DNA of 19,711 bases from assembly GCA_934394665.1 (NCBI GenBank), contig CAKRRS010000050.1, positions 1 to 19,711 on the forward strand, read 5' to 3'. Of this stretch, positions 8,007 through 15,169 are shown piece by piece. The position numbers and the translations under genes are program-made. Under the pieces are notes generated by a model. The model was not told the DNA's origin and made no database searches. It saw nothing but the letters and a program-made list of their open reading frames with translations. Origin of the DNA: an uncultured Acetatifactor sp. (lineage in GTDB: Bacteria; Bacillota; Clostridia; Lachnospirales; Lachnospiraceae). Each line of letters begins with the position of its first letter. Positions within the stretch are counted from its first letter, which is position 1.

Positions 8007-8154
8007 CTGTAGCCTAACCTTTCCTGTCTGCCACAAAATACCTGTTCACACGCTTCCACCGTGCTCTTACGATATCTTACAGCCTTTTAAGTGGTATACA
8101 CACAATTTTACCCAATCCCCATAATTGTAACTCATTCACCTTGCCGCTTATCGC

Positions 8155-9030
8155 TTATAAGTCCTTACCGGTCAGCATCTTATATGCCTGAAGGTATTTG
8201 GCAATCGTCTTCTCCACGATATCCTCGGGAAGCTTCCAACCCTTTTCGGGATTGGCTTTCAGCCAGTCACGGGCGAACTGTTTGTCAAAAGAAGGCTGTC
8301 CGTGTCCGGGTTCATAGCCGTCTACCGGCCAGAAACGGGAGCTGTCGGGGGTCAGTACTTCATCGCCCAGTACCATGTTGCCGTCCTCGTCCAGACCGAA
8401 TTCGAACTTGGTATCTGCGATAATGATTCCTTTGGTCAGTGCGTAATCCGCACACTTTTTATAAATGGCAATGGTATAATCACGAAGCTTGGCCGCATAA
8501 TCTGCGCCCTTGCCGGGGAAACGTTTCTCAAGATATTCCACACTCTGCTCATAGGAGATATTCTCATCATGATCTCCGATCTCAGCCTTGGTGGAAGGGG
8601 TATAGATGGGCTCAGGAAGCTGATCGGCCTCCTTCAGACCTTCCGGAAGCTTAATACCGCATACGGTACCGTTCTTCTTGTAGCTTTCCCAGCCGCTTCC
8701 GGTAATATATCCGCGAACGATACACTCGATGGGGAGCATGTTCAGCTTTCTGCACATCATGCTGTTGCCGTCGAATTTCGGCTGTCTGAAAAACTCGGGC
8801 ATATCCTTGACATCCACAGATACCATATGATTGGGGATCACATCCTCGGTCATGTCAAACCAGAATTTCGACATCTGGGTCAATACAGTTCCTTTTTTCG
8901 TTACTGTGTTGTCCAAGATTACATCAAAGCAGCTGATACGGTCAGTTGCCACCATGATCAGGGTATCTCCGTTGTCATAAATTTCACGAACTTTACCTTC
9001 CTTGATCGGTTTCATTTCCTGTACGCTCAT
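8155..9030 (-). CDS. purC: SAICAR synthetase, long type
   Basis: A 291-residue enzyme that joins CAIR and aspartate using ATP to form SAICAR. Early EGKVREIYD (11-19) and VATDRIS (27-33) are nucleotide-site segments. PIECIVRGYITGSGWESY (100-117) is the family signature, and ADTKFEFG (205-212) and DEVLTPDSSRFW follow. The protein is longer than the roughly 240-residue Bacillus PurC and, in segments such as PSTKAE and GDHDENIS, resembles yeast Ade1. The start ATG follows GAGG with eight bases between. It is the first gene of the purC-purF-purB unit, and PurB uses its product directly. The leader upstream carries three hairpins and a probable extended -10 promoter. Confidence 0.97.
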   Translation of the reverse strand: MSVQEMKPIKEGKVREIYDNGDTLIMVATDRISCFDVILDNTVTKKGTVLTQMSKFWFDMTEDVIPNHMVSVDVKDMPEFFRQPKFDGNSMMCRKLNMLPIECIVRGYITGSGWESYKKNGTVCGIKLPEGLKEADQLPEPIYTPSTKAEIGDHDENISYEQSVEYLEKRFPGKGADYAAKLRDYTIAIYKKCADYALTKGIIIADTKFEFGLDEDGNMVLGDEVLTPDSSRFWPVDGYEPGHGQPSFDKQFARDWLKANPEKGWKLPEDIVEKTIAKYLQAYKMLTGKDL

Positions 9031-9064
9031 ACCATCGTCCTCGCATTCTTATGTTTTCAGTTTT

Positions 9065-9153
9065 TATAGCTATTCAGAGCCATATAACTATCGATAAATA
9101 GTTACGGGCCTTTATAGAAGCAGATGTGAGGTAAAAATAACCCACATCTATAA
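9065..9153 (-). promoter_or_regulatory. purC leader with three successive hairpins
   Basis: Read on the minus strand, the first hairpin (9149-9122) pairs AGATGTGGGT with ACC-T-CACATCT, ten pairs with one bulged T. Its base can be extended by TTATAG/CTATAA (9153-9148 with 9117-9112). The second (9104-9085) is a perfect seven-base stem TAACTAT/ATAGTTA. The third (9084-9065) pairs TATGGCT with AGCTATA, seven pairs with one G-U, and abuts the second. None matches the purine, ZTP or PRPP riboswitch consensus as I know them. There is no terminal T-tract. Confidence 0.55.
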
Positions 9154-9187
9154 GCTAAACAGATTTATCATAAAAAATCAATCCTTT

Positions 9188-9196
9188 TTTATAACA
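9188..9196 (-). promoter_or_regulatory. Probable purC extended -10 promoter
   Basis: TGTTATAAA (9196-9188) is an extended -10 element (TG, one base, TATAAA). No convincing -35 lies 17 bases upstream, which is acceptable for extended -10 promoters. The RNA would start near 9181 and have a leader of about 150 bases. A TATGAT hexamer slightly downstream is an alternative. The rest of the 9031-9378 gap holds the hairpins and the terminator listed separately; no gene was seen in it. Confidence 0.45.
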
Positions 9197-9264
9197 AATT
9201 TGCGTCTTTTCGTAAGAAATTTATTGTTTCCATTTACAAACGTGAGTCTGAATACACCTCTCGT

Positions 9265-9342
9265 AAAAAAACAAATGCTATGTACAAGATAATATCCACA
9301 CTGTGTATCTACACCGTGCAGTCACACCTTCACATAGCATTT
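9265..9342 (-). terminator. Large terminator after the amino-acid ABC operon
   Basis: AAATGCTATGT (minus 9342-9332) pairs perfectly over eleven bases with ACATAGCATTT (9283-9273), followed by G and seven T's (9271-9265). The 48-base interior has its own short pairing (GTGTA with TACAC), so the structure is branched rather than a simple loop. It lies 36 bases past the ATPase stop codon. Confidence 0.85.
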
Positions 9343-9378
9343 CTTCTGTCTGCATCCTTGTTATTGTGAATATTGCAA

Positions 9379-10167
9379 TTATTGTAATTTCCCGATAAAC
9401 TCACGGACACGACCGTTTTCAGTTGCAAACAGCTGTTCCGGAGAGCCTTCCTCCACAATCACGCCCTGCTCCATGAAAATAATCCGGTCGGATACTTCTC
9501 TGGCAAACTGCATCTCATGGGTCACAATGATCATCGTCATGTGTTCCCTGGCCAGCTGTCTGATGACCTTTAATACTTCTACGGTAAGCTCCGGGTCCAG
9601 CGCCGAAGTCGGTTCATCGAAAAACAGGATCTTCGGCTGCAATGCCAGTGCCCTGGCAATCGATACTCTCTGCTGCTGTCCGCCGGACAACTGATAAGGA
9701 TAAGCATCCGCCTTATCCGACAGTCCCAGTTGTGCCAGCAGTTTTTCCGCTCGGGCGCACGCCTCGCTGCGGCTCACCTTATCCACATGGATCGGCGCAT
9801 CAATAATGTTTTTCATCACCGTATAGTGTGGGAACAGATTGAAATTCTGGAACACCAGTCCGAAACATTTACGGATCTTACGAAGATCTGCCTTGGAAGC
9901 ATATTCACACGAGGCATTGCCGTTTTTGTCAATCTTTTCACCGGCAGCTTTTTGCCCCAGATAGATCAGTTCCCCACCGTCCATCCTTTCCAACAGTGTC
10001 GCGCACCGGAGAAGCGTCGATTTACCGGAGCCTGAAGGTCCAATGATAGAAACAACCTCTCCTTCCCTGACCGTCAGAGAAATATCCTTTAATACGCCCG
10101 TTCCGTCAAAGCTTTTTTTCACATGATTCATTTGTAAAAGGATCTCGCCGTTTGCCTGTTCTGCCAT
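9379..10167 (-). CDS. Polar amino-acid ABC transporter ATPase (GlnQ/ArtP type)
   Basis: A 262-residue cytoplasmic ATPase that powers amino-acid uptake. Walker A is GPSGSGKST (43-51), the Q-loop is VFQNFNLFPH (105-114), the signature is LSGGQQQR (160-167), Walker B is ILFFDEPTSALD (180-191) and the switch His is in VTHEM (215-219). Domain order and length are normal for the PAAT family. A roughly 20-residue insert at 73-93 (AAGEKIDKNGNASCEY) sits before the Q-loop. The start ATG has AGGAG eleven bases upstream, a long spacing, which overlaps the end of the permease gene. It is the last gene of the importer operon and is followed by a strong terminator. Substrate is not determined by this subunit. 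Confidence 0.95.
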   Translation of the reverse strand: MAEQANGEILLQMNHVKKSFDGTGVLKDISLTVREGEVVSIIGPSGSGKSTLLRCATLLERMDGGELIYLGQKAAGEKIDKNGNASCEYASKADLRKIRKCFGLVFQNFNLFPHYTVMKNIIDAPIHVDKVSRSEACARAEKLLAQLGLSDKADAYPYQLSGGQQQRVSIARALALQPKILFFDEPTSALDPELTVEVLKVIRQLAREHMTMIIVTHEMQFAREVSDRIIFMEQGVIVEEGSPEQLFATENGRVREFIGKLQ

Positions 10168-10181
10168 AAGTGCTGCAACTC

Positions 10182-10832
10182 CTATCTGTAATAAGCCAGT
10201 TTTTTCTCCATATGCTCCATAAAGGAAGCCACGATCAGGTTAAATACATAATAAAACACACCTGCTGCCAACAGCGGAATCACGCTCGTCTGTGCCGCTC
10301 CAATCTGCTTTGCCACGGTGAACATCTCCGCAATGGAGATTGTAAAAGCTAAGGAAGTATCCTTCACCAGTGTAATCGTCTCGTTCGTCACCGGCGGAAG
10401 CACCCGTTTGATGACCTGCGGCAGAATGATTTTCACGAACGTCTGTGTCTTGCTGTACCCCAATACCTCTGACGCTTCATACTGCCCCACAGGGATCGAT
10501 TCGATGCCGGCACGATAAATCTCCGCAAAATAAGCCGCGTAGTTGATCACAAATGCCAGAATCACTGCTGGGAAACGATAGCCGGTTCCCATCTGCAGGC
10601 GGAACACATAAAAAGGGGCAAAATACACGACAATGATCTGTAACATCAATGGCGTTCCCCGCATAATGGATATGTATATTTTGGAAATAATGCGGATCAC
10701 TTTGCATCCCGACATTCTCCCGAACGCTACGATCAGGCCAAGCGGAAGGGAAAACAAAAGTGTCAGCACAAATATTTCCACTGTGATCAGAAATCCTTCT
10801 GCCAATTGACTCGCCATGGTGATAAAACTCAT
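10182..10832 (-). CDS. Polar amino-acid ABC transporter permease (HisM/GlnP family)
   Basis: A 216-residue inner-membrane permease of the amino-acid uptake family. Hydrophobic segments lie at about 8-38, 55-75, 85-105 and 180-205. The cytoplasmic EAA loop (EASEVLGYSKTQTFVKIILPQ region, about 118-138) docks on the ATPase, and RGTPLMLQ (58-65) is a family motif. The start ATG follows AGGAG with nine bases between. The stop codon lies 14 bases from the ATPase start. Only one permease gene is present, so the transporter probably has a homodimeric permease. Confidence 0.95.
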   Translation of the reverse strand: MSFITMASQLAEGFLITVEIFVLTLLFSLPLGLIVAFGRMSGCKVIRIISKIYISIMRGTPLMLQIIVVYFAPFYVFRLQMGTGYRFPAVILAFVINYAAYFAEIYRAGIESIPVGQYEASEVLGYSKTQTFVKIILPQVIKRVLPPVTNETITLVKDTSLAFTISIAEMFTVAKQIGAAQTSVIPLLAAGVFYYVFNLIVASFMEHMEKKLAYYR

Positions 10833-10902
10833 GTGTATCTGCTCCTTTTATACTTCTGTTCTTTTTTCTGTTCTGTATCTGTTTCTTCCGTACTTTTATT
10901 GT

Positions 10903-10921
10903 CCGGCTTTTGAAAATCCGG
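10903..10921 (-). other. Short intercistronic hairpin
   Basis: CCGG at each end (10921-10918 and 10906-10903) pairs around an A-T inner stem (TTT with AAA). It lies in the 108-base gap between the binding-protein and permease genes. In such operons a hairpin here often protects the abundant binding-protein message; that role is inferred. Confidence 0.4.
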
Positions 10922-10940
10922 TGTTATCTTTTCCGGCAGC

Positions 10941-11741
10941 TTATTTCCCGAGGCAGACGCTGTCTGTCAGTCCCCATTTTTCAGCGATTTCGCCGAAAGT
11001 ACCGTCTGCTGCCATCTCATCCAATGTCTTCTGAACGGTATCTCTGAGTTCATCATTTCCCTTCAGGAAACCTACCGCATACTGTTCTACTGCCAGCTTA
11101 TTGTCTTCGCCCGCGAGCATTACGAACTTACCTGCTTCTCTCTGGTCGATCTGGTACTGTGCCACACCGATATCAATGGCAACGGCGTCTACCGCACCCT
11201 GCTCCAGATCCATAAATGCAGTATTATAATCCGCATATTCGATCAGCTGTGCGAAGGAATCGCGAAGTGCGATATTCTCCGCATTTTCTTCATCATTCAG
11301 TGCTGCCAGTGCGGAAGAATCCTTCTGTACTGCCACCACCTTGCCTGCCAGGTCTTCTTTATTCTGTACACCGGAAGCAGATGCTACGACGAATACCTGA
11401 CTGTTATCGATATAGGGTTCGGTCCAGGTATAAGCATCCTCTCTGCCGTTCATGGTAAAACCGTTCCAGATACAGTCAATCGCACCGGAAGAAAGTTCCA
11501 TATCCTTTGCATCCCAGTCGATCGGCTGCTTTACAAGCTCCCAGCCCTGTCTCTTGCACACTTCCGCTGCCAGATCCAAGTCGAAGCCAACATATTCTCC
11601 ACTGTCATCACGATATCCATAAGGGGGAAATTCCGCATCAAATCCTACGGTAAATGTCTTATCAGATCCTTTAGAACCACAGCCGGTAAGAACACCTGCT
11701 GCCATACTGATTGCCAATAATGCCACTAATATTCTTTTCAT
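10941..11741 (-). CDS. Amino-acid ABC transporter substrate-binding lipoprotein
   Basis: A 266-residue extracellular solute receptor of the SBP_bac_3 family. Residues 1-20 are a lipoprotein signal (MKRILVALLAISMAAGVLTG) with lipobox LTGC and lipidated Cys21. The mature part begins with FTVGFDAEFPPYGY and contains GFDLDLAAEVCK and DCIWNGFTMNGRED, the family's ligand-binding layout. The start is ATG 11739-11741 with GGAGG seven bases upstream (11749-11753). The frame stays open to 11846, but that extension covers the promoter and is not real. It is the first gene of the importer operon. Substrate is likely a polar or acidic amino acid or cystine; I cannot decide which. Confidence 0.94.
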   Translation of the reverse strand: MKRILVALLAISMAAGVLTGCGSKGSDKTFTVGFDAEFPPYGYRDDSGEYVGFDLDLAAEVCKRQGWELVKQPIDWDAKDMELSSGAIDCIWNGFTMNGREDAYTWTEPYIDNSQVFVVASASGVQNKEDLAGKVVAVQKDSSALAALNDEENAENIALRDSFAQLIEYADYNTAFMDLEQGAVDAVAIDIGVAQYQIDQREAGKFVMLAGEDNKLAVEQYAVGFLKGNDELRDTVQKTLDEMAADGTFGEIAEKWGLTDSVCLGK

Positions 11742-11760
11742 AATACATCCTCCCGTTCCG

Positions 11761-11807
11761 CCACATCTTGTGGTCCGCTCATATACTTTAGCATGGTAAA
11801 TTGCTAA
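11761..11807 (-). other. Two hairpins in the importer operon leader
   Basis: TTAGCA/TGCTAA (11807-11802 with 11793-11788), six pairs around eight bases, and CCACA/TGTGG (11773-11769 with 11765-11761), five pairs around three bases, both lie in the roughly 70-base leader of the binding-protein gene. They could be protein-binding sites or mRNA-stabilising stems. Confidence 0.35.
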
Positions 11808-11816
11808 CACGGTGTC

Positions 11817-11846
11817 ATAGTAACACAACGGGAGGGGTCTTGTCAA
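11817..11846 (-). promoter_or_regulatory. Promoter of the amino-acid importer operon
   Basis: A perfect -35 TTGACA (11846-11841), an 18-base spacer and -10 TACTAT (11822-11817) with an upstream TG (11825-11824), an extended -10. It begins four bases after the stop codon of the coiled-coil gene, with no terminator in between. Confidence 0.8.
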
Positions 11847-11850
11847 TTCC

Positions 11851-13011
11851 TTATCGGTCGTAGCGCTCCACCATTGCCAGGATCTCCCGGGCGTATCTGG
11901 GATATGCCGCAGCCACCTCTTTTACTTCATTTCTGGCAGATTCCGCCACACTCTGGTTATAATCCATCTGTTTACGAAGCGCCTGTCTCCTCTGGATCAG
12001 TTCATGACGGATCTCCACCATCTCACGCTTGTCCAAAAGTGCCGCCGTCTGGCTGATCCAACGCTCCGGCATCTGTACGCGGTAATTGGAAAGCAGCGCC
12101 ACCAGTTGCTTCTGATAGTACTCTATTTTTGCCTCTGCCTCCGCGAACTGCTTGCGTTCTTCCTTCTCATCCTGATACAGTTTCCACTGTTTTTCCAGCT
12201 TGGCTGCGCTGTCCGTCTGATACTTCAGATACAGATATTCCATCAGCTGACAGTTATTGACATAGCGGATTTTCACCTTGTTTTGCAGCTGAATGATCTT
12301 GTTGATTGTCTTCTCCACACGCTGCAGTTCCCTGTCGGCATCCATGTACTTGACACAGACATAAGAGATTGCCACCGCTCCGGCACCCACTGCCAGAAAA
12401 TATCCCACATAGGTATCCATTTCAAAACCAAACTGCAAAATCGCCAGCATGATCACACAGATCACCAGTGCCGTCAAAAAAATGACCGCCATACCGCGCT
12501 GATTGTTCATCAGATTCTCCAGTTCGTTTCTGCGGTATTCGTAAGCATGGCGTTCCCCGTCCAGTCTGTGCAGATCCTGCCGTACCAGATTGCCGTACTT
12601 CTCTCCCTCGCGGATCTTCTGAATGCCTTCCTCGATCTCGCTTTCTCTCTTCCGGATCGCATAAAAATCCGCATCCTTCATCCGATTCTTTTTCTCTCTG
12701 TACCTGCCTCGTTCCTGTTCCAGGCCGGCAAGTTTTCCCGCCACACGATTGATCTCTGCGCGCTGTTCCTCCGGCAGTGCCTCGATTTCATCGGTATCTG
12801 TCAGATAAGAGGTCACCAGTGTGTATTCTCCCGTCAACAGGTCGATCTCCTTGGACGCCTCCGCGATCTGTTCCAGACAGTTCACAATATAGCGTTTCCG
12901 CTGATCTTCCTCTTCAAAGTTCACACCGTCTCTTGTATAGACCAGTTCTTCCCAGTCTTCTTCCTGTTGTATCGGTTCTTTTTTCTGAAAAAAGCGTTTC
13001 CACCACGCCAT
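11851..13011 (-). CDS. Coiled-coil protein with two central membrane spans, unknown function
   Basis: I do not recognise this 386-residue protein. Residues 35-170 and 222-310 are highly charged helices rich in Glu, Lys and Arg, with heptad-like spacing (coiled coil). Two hydrophobic segments at about 174-195 and 201-221 are joined by a short acidic turn (FGFEMDTYVG). The likely topology is a membrane hairpin with both long coiled arms in the cytoplasm. Residues 1-20 are basic-aromatic (MAWWKRFFQKK), which may contact the membrane. The start ATG has AGGAG six bases upstream. It is the last of four tightly spaced genes (21-base gap), so it may anchor the complex of the other three to the membrane. 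No enzymatic motif was seen. It is followed directly by the promoter of the importer. Confidence 0.85.
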   Translation of the reverse strand: MAWWKRFFQKKEPIQQEEDWEELVYTRDGVNFEEEDQRKRYIVNCLEQIAEASKEIDLLTGEYTLVTSYLTDTDEIEALPEEQRAEINRVAGKLAGLEQERGRYREKKNRMKDADFYAIRKRESEIEEGIQKIREGEKYGNLVRQDLHRLDGERHAYEYRRNELENLMNNQRGMAVIFLTALVICVIMLAILQFGFEMDTYVGYFLAVGAGAVAISYVCVKYMDADRELQRVEKTINKIIQLQNKVKIRYVNNCQLMEYLYLKYQTDSAAKLEKQWKLYQDEKEERKQFAEAEAKIEYYQKQLVALLSNYRVQMPERWISQTAALLDKREMVEIRHELIQRRQALRKQMDYNQSVAESARNEVKEVAAAYPRYAREILAMVERYDR

Positions 13012-13032
13012 AGTTTTCTCCTGTCAATTTCT

Positions 13033-13884
13033 TTATACATTGACGCTGATCCGGTAGCTGTTTTTTAAAGCCTGCGTCAGTCTCTCATTTTCCGCGTCGT
13101 ACTTGACTCTGTCTTCGGTGCGCCATGTTCTTCGCAGCTGCAATTGCCGATATTCCGGCTGTTGCTCCCATTCCCGTTCAAACTGCTCGATCCGTTTTTC
13201 CAGTTCCAGGGATTCCGTGTAATTTTCAGGATTCTGCGCCGCAAAAGCAACGTATGCATCCTCTGTAAGTTCCATTCGTTTCGCCGCCAGATAAGCGTCC
13301 AGATGATCTCTGTCCGGATCTGTCTGCCAGGCTTCCCTGAACTGATCCGCTGCCTTGTCATACAGCATCAGTCCTGTGAGTGCCACGCCCTTATTGTGTA
13401 AAATTGCCGCTCTTACTTTCCCGGCCGGAAGCTCCCTGCCCTCTTTCTCAAGGTTAGCCCAGGTCTCCAACAGCAGATCGTATCCACGGATGGCTGCCGC
13501 ATATTTTCTTTTTTCCACCATATAATCGATCTGGCTCTTTCTTTTTTCCAGATTGCTGAGACCGGCACCTTGTTTCAGTACCTGTTCCACCTGCATGATA
13601 TCCTCTGTATCATACATCCCCACATATTGCAGGATTGTTATCACAAATACACTCAAAGAGCCCTGTTTATGTACCATGGGATATAATTGCTTCGCAAGTT
13701 CCTTCACCCCACATGCTTCTCCGATCCAGTCCACCAGTTTATCATTCATCAGCGACAGATCCAGAAGAAACGCATTCTCTTTCAGGCAATAGCAAAGCTC
13801 CTCCAGGCAATGTACCTCAAGTTCCAGCCCCTCTACATGATAGGCATTCTCACAATATTCTCCTACGCACAGACTTGCCTTCAT
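13033..13884 (-). CDS. TPR-like helical protein, unknown function
   Basis: A 283-residue protein with no recognised family. Residues 25-110 look helical. One clear TPR-like unit (AILHNKGVALTGLMLYDKAADQF, ending at ...TDP) lies at about 160-190, and a weaker one covers 118-145. The C-terminal third (225-275) is strongly charged, probably coiled coil. The start is ATG 13882-13884, placed by GAGG eight bases upstream. A TTG six bases further up (13890) would place the ribosome binding site too close. The start lies ten bases after the stop of the Hsp70-like gene, suggesting translational coupling. TPR proteins are often adaptors for Hsp70-type proteins, which fits the neighbour but is inference. 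No J-domain HPD motif was found. Confidence 0.85.
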   Translation of the reverse strand: MKASLCVGEYCENAYHVEGLELEVHCLEELCYCLKENAFLLDLSLMNDKLVDWIGEACGVKELAKQLYPMVHKQGSLSVFVITILQYVGMYDTEDIMQVEQVLKQGAGLSNLEKRKSQIDYMVEKRKYAAAIRGYDLLLETWANLEKEGRELPAGKVRAAILHNKGVALTGLMLYDKAADQFREAWQTDPDRDHLDAYLAAKRMELTEDAYVAFAAQNPENYTESLELEKRIEQFEREWEQQPEYRQLQLRRTWRTEDRVKYDAENERLTQALKNSYRISVNV

Positions 13885-13894
13885 TTGCAAAACC

Positions 13895-15133
13895 TCACAG
13901 TTCTATTTCTTCTTTCCAGATATGATGGGTTGCCGCGCGGAACTCCCCGAAGCCGAGATCCTCCAGTTCCACCTGTAAATGTGTCTCGTCCTTCATCTCC
14001 ACATGGATACGGATTCTTGTGATTCCCTCCTGCAGTTCCTCCGGAACGATTCTGGCGATTCTGTTTCCCTTCCCGGTCAGCGAGGTGATCAGTATCTCGA
14101 TATCTTTTCCTTCCAGCAGGTAAAACTCCATATCATGCTGCGCTTCATACCAGTTGATTCCGGCATCCAACAGTGCCTGATAGGATTCTTCTCCCTGCCT
14201 GCGCACCTTCATACCGATATTGGACTTCAGCTTGTCCGGTCCCAGATAGACATAATTTCTGCCGTTTTCACTGGGGGTTTGCCTCTCCATCATACTGTAG
14301 CAGGCACCTTTGCTGAACAGATTGTTTCCCTGGAAGACTCTTGTGCCTTTGCACAGATATCTCAGGGATTCTTTCATCCATTCCCGGGAATATTTCTCCC
14401 CGATCAGGTAGACCGCAGACACCATCTTGTTCTCACACAGCGCCGTCGCGATCTCTAAAAGCTTTTCATCCGATTTTTCTACGGGGAACGGGAATTCCCT
14501 CTCTTCCATATATGCTACCACAGGTGTCGTATGTCTGTTGCATTCCATGCTGTAAGTCTGAATCGAACTGTCTTTGTATTCGAGCAGCACCGTCCGGTTT
14601 CTCCACAGCTCCTCCGGTTGGTATAAGTTATAGTAGAAAAAGCTCTCGCGGTGGCTCTGAAAATGTATATTTTCCGTCTTCGGCGGCAGACTTTCCGCAA
14701 CCTGCGTAAGCACCTCAAGCATCCTCGGACTTAACTCCTCACAGGTGATCATCATGGCTCCGATCCGTTCCGTATTCGTCACCTGCGGCAAAAGCCCAAG
14801 ACTTCTTTTTATAAAAAGTATCAACAGGGCTACGGGATCCAGTGTATTCCCGTCAATCTGTACCGGTTCCCCGTCCAGGGCAAGCTTTACGATATTTTCT
14901 ACGAGGATGCCTTCCTCTTCCCGGGCATACCGGATTGCCTCGCTCCCGTAAAACCACTGGTTAACTCCCTGCCTCTTACTTAAAACCAGTGGAATCGTAT
15001 ACACCTGTGCACCGGCGACGGAAGACAGTGTGGTGATCTCCCCTTCGCCCCCTGTGACGTAGCAGCTGATCTGTGCATAATCGCTCCCCAGATCATACCC
15101 TACGATAACTTTTTCACTTCCGGGCATCCGCAT
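13895..15133 (-). CDS. Hsp70-fold protein with degenerate nucleotide site (DUF5716-like)
   Basis: A 412-residue protein that reads as a divergent Hsp70. VGYDLGSDYAQIS (11-23) matches the phosphate-1 loop. FYGSEAIRYA (61-70) and the following helices (about 75-113) match the segment after it in DnaK. HFQSHRESFFYYNL (157-170) corresponds to INEPTAAALAY. The phosphate-2 loop DLGGGT is EYKDSS here (185-190), and the adenosine motif GGxxR appears as GEKYSR (245-250). SKGACYSMM (274-282) ends the domain like the GAA motif. Residues 296-400 are beta-rich, ending LEDLGFGEF, like a substrate-binding sandwich. The start ATG has AGGAGG nine bases upstream. It probably binds nucleotide weakly or not at all. 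I assign DUF5716 from memory, not a search. Confidence 0.75.
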   Translation of the reverse strand: MRMPGSEKVIVGYDLGSDYAQISCYVTGGEGEITTLSSVAGAQVYTIPLVLSKRQGVNQWFYGSEAIRYAREEEGILVENIVKLALDGEPVQIDGNTLDPVALLILFIKRSLGLLPQVTNTERIGAMMITCEELSPRMLEVLTQVAESLPPKTENIHFQSHRESFFYYNLYQPEELWRNRTVLLEYKDSSIQTYSMECNRHTTPVVAYMEEREFPFPVEKSDEKLLEIATALCENKMVSAVYLIGEKYSREWMKESLRYLCKGTRVFQGNNLFSKGACYSMMERQTPSENGRNYVYLGPDKLKSNIGMKVRRQGEESYQALLDAGINWYEAQHDMEFYLLEGKDIEILITSLTGKGNRIARIVPEELQEGITRIRIHVEMKDETHLQVELEDLGFGEFRAATHHIWKEEIEL

Positions 15134-15169
15134 CCGCTTCCGCCTCCTCTCTATCCTGTAATTTTCATA

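Noticed and set aside
8302..9069. Plus-strand open frame of 255 codons over purC
   Set aside because: It is the complement of a highly conserved enzyme gene and shows no family features.
9031..9240. Purine, ZTP or PRPP riboswitch upstream of purC
   Set aside because: The conserved core sequences of these classes, as I know them, were looked for on the minus strand and not found.
11742..11846. N-terminal extension of the substrate-binding protein
   Set aside because: It covers the promoter and would bury the lipoprotein signal peptide 35 residues inside the protein.
12004..13068. Long plus-strand open frame of 354 codons opposite the coiled-coil gene
   Set aside because: Composition is rich in His, Leu and Gln as expected for an antisense shadow of a Glu/Lys-rich coiled coil; no ribosome binding site or family motif, and the minus-strand frame has both.
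13033..15133. J-domain or GrpE partner for the Hsp70-like protein
   Set aside because: No HPD motif or GrpE-like sequence appears in the operon proteins.
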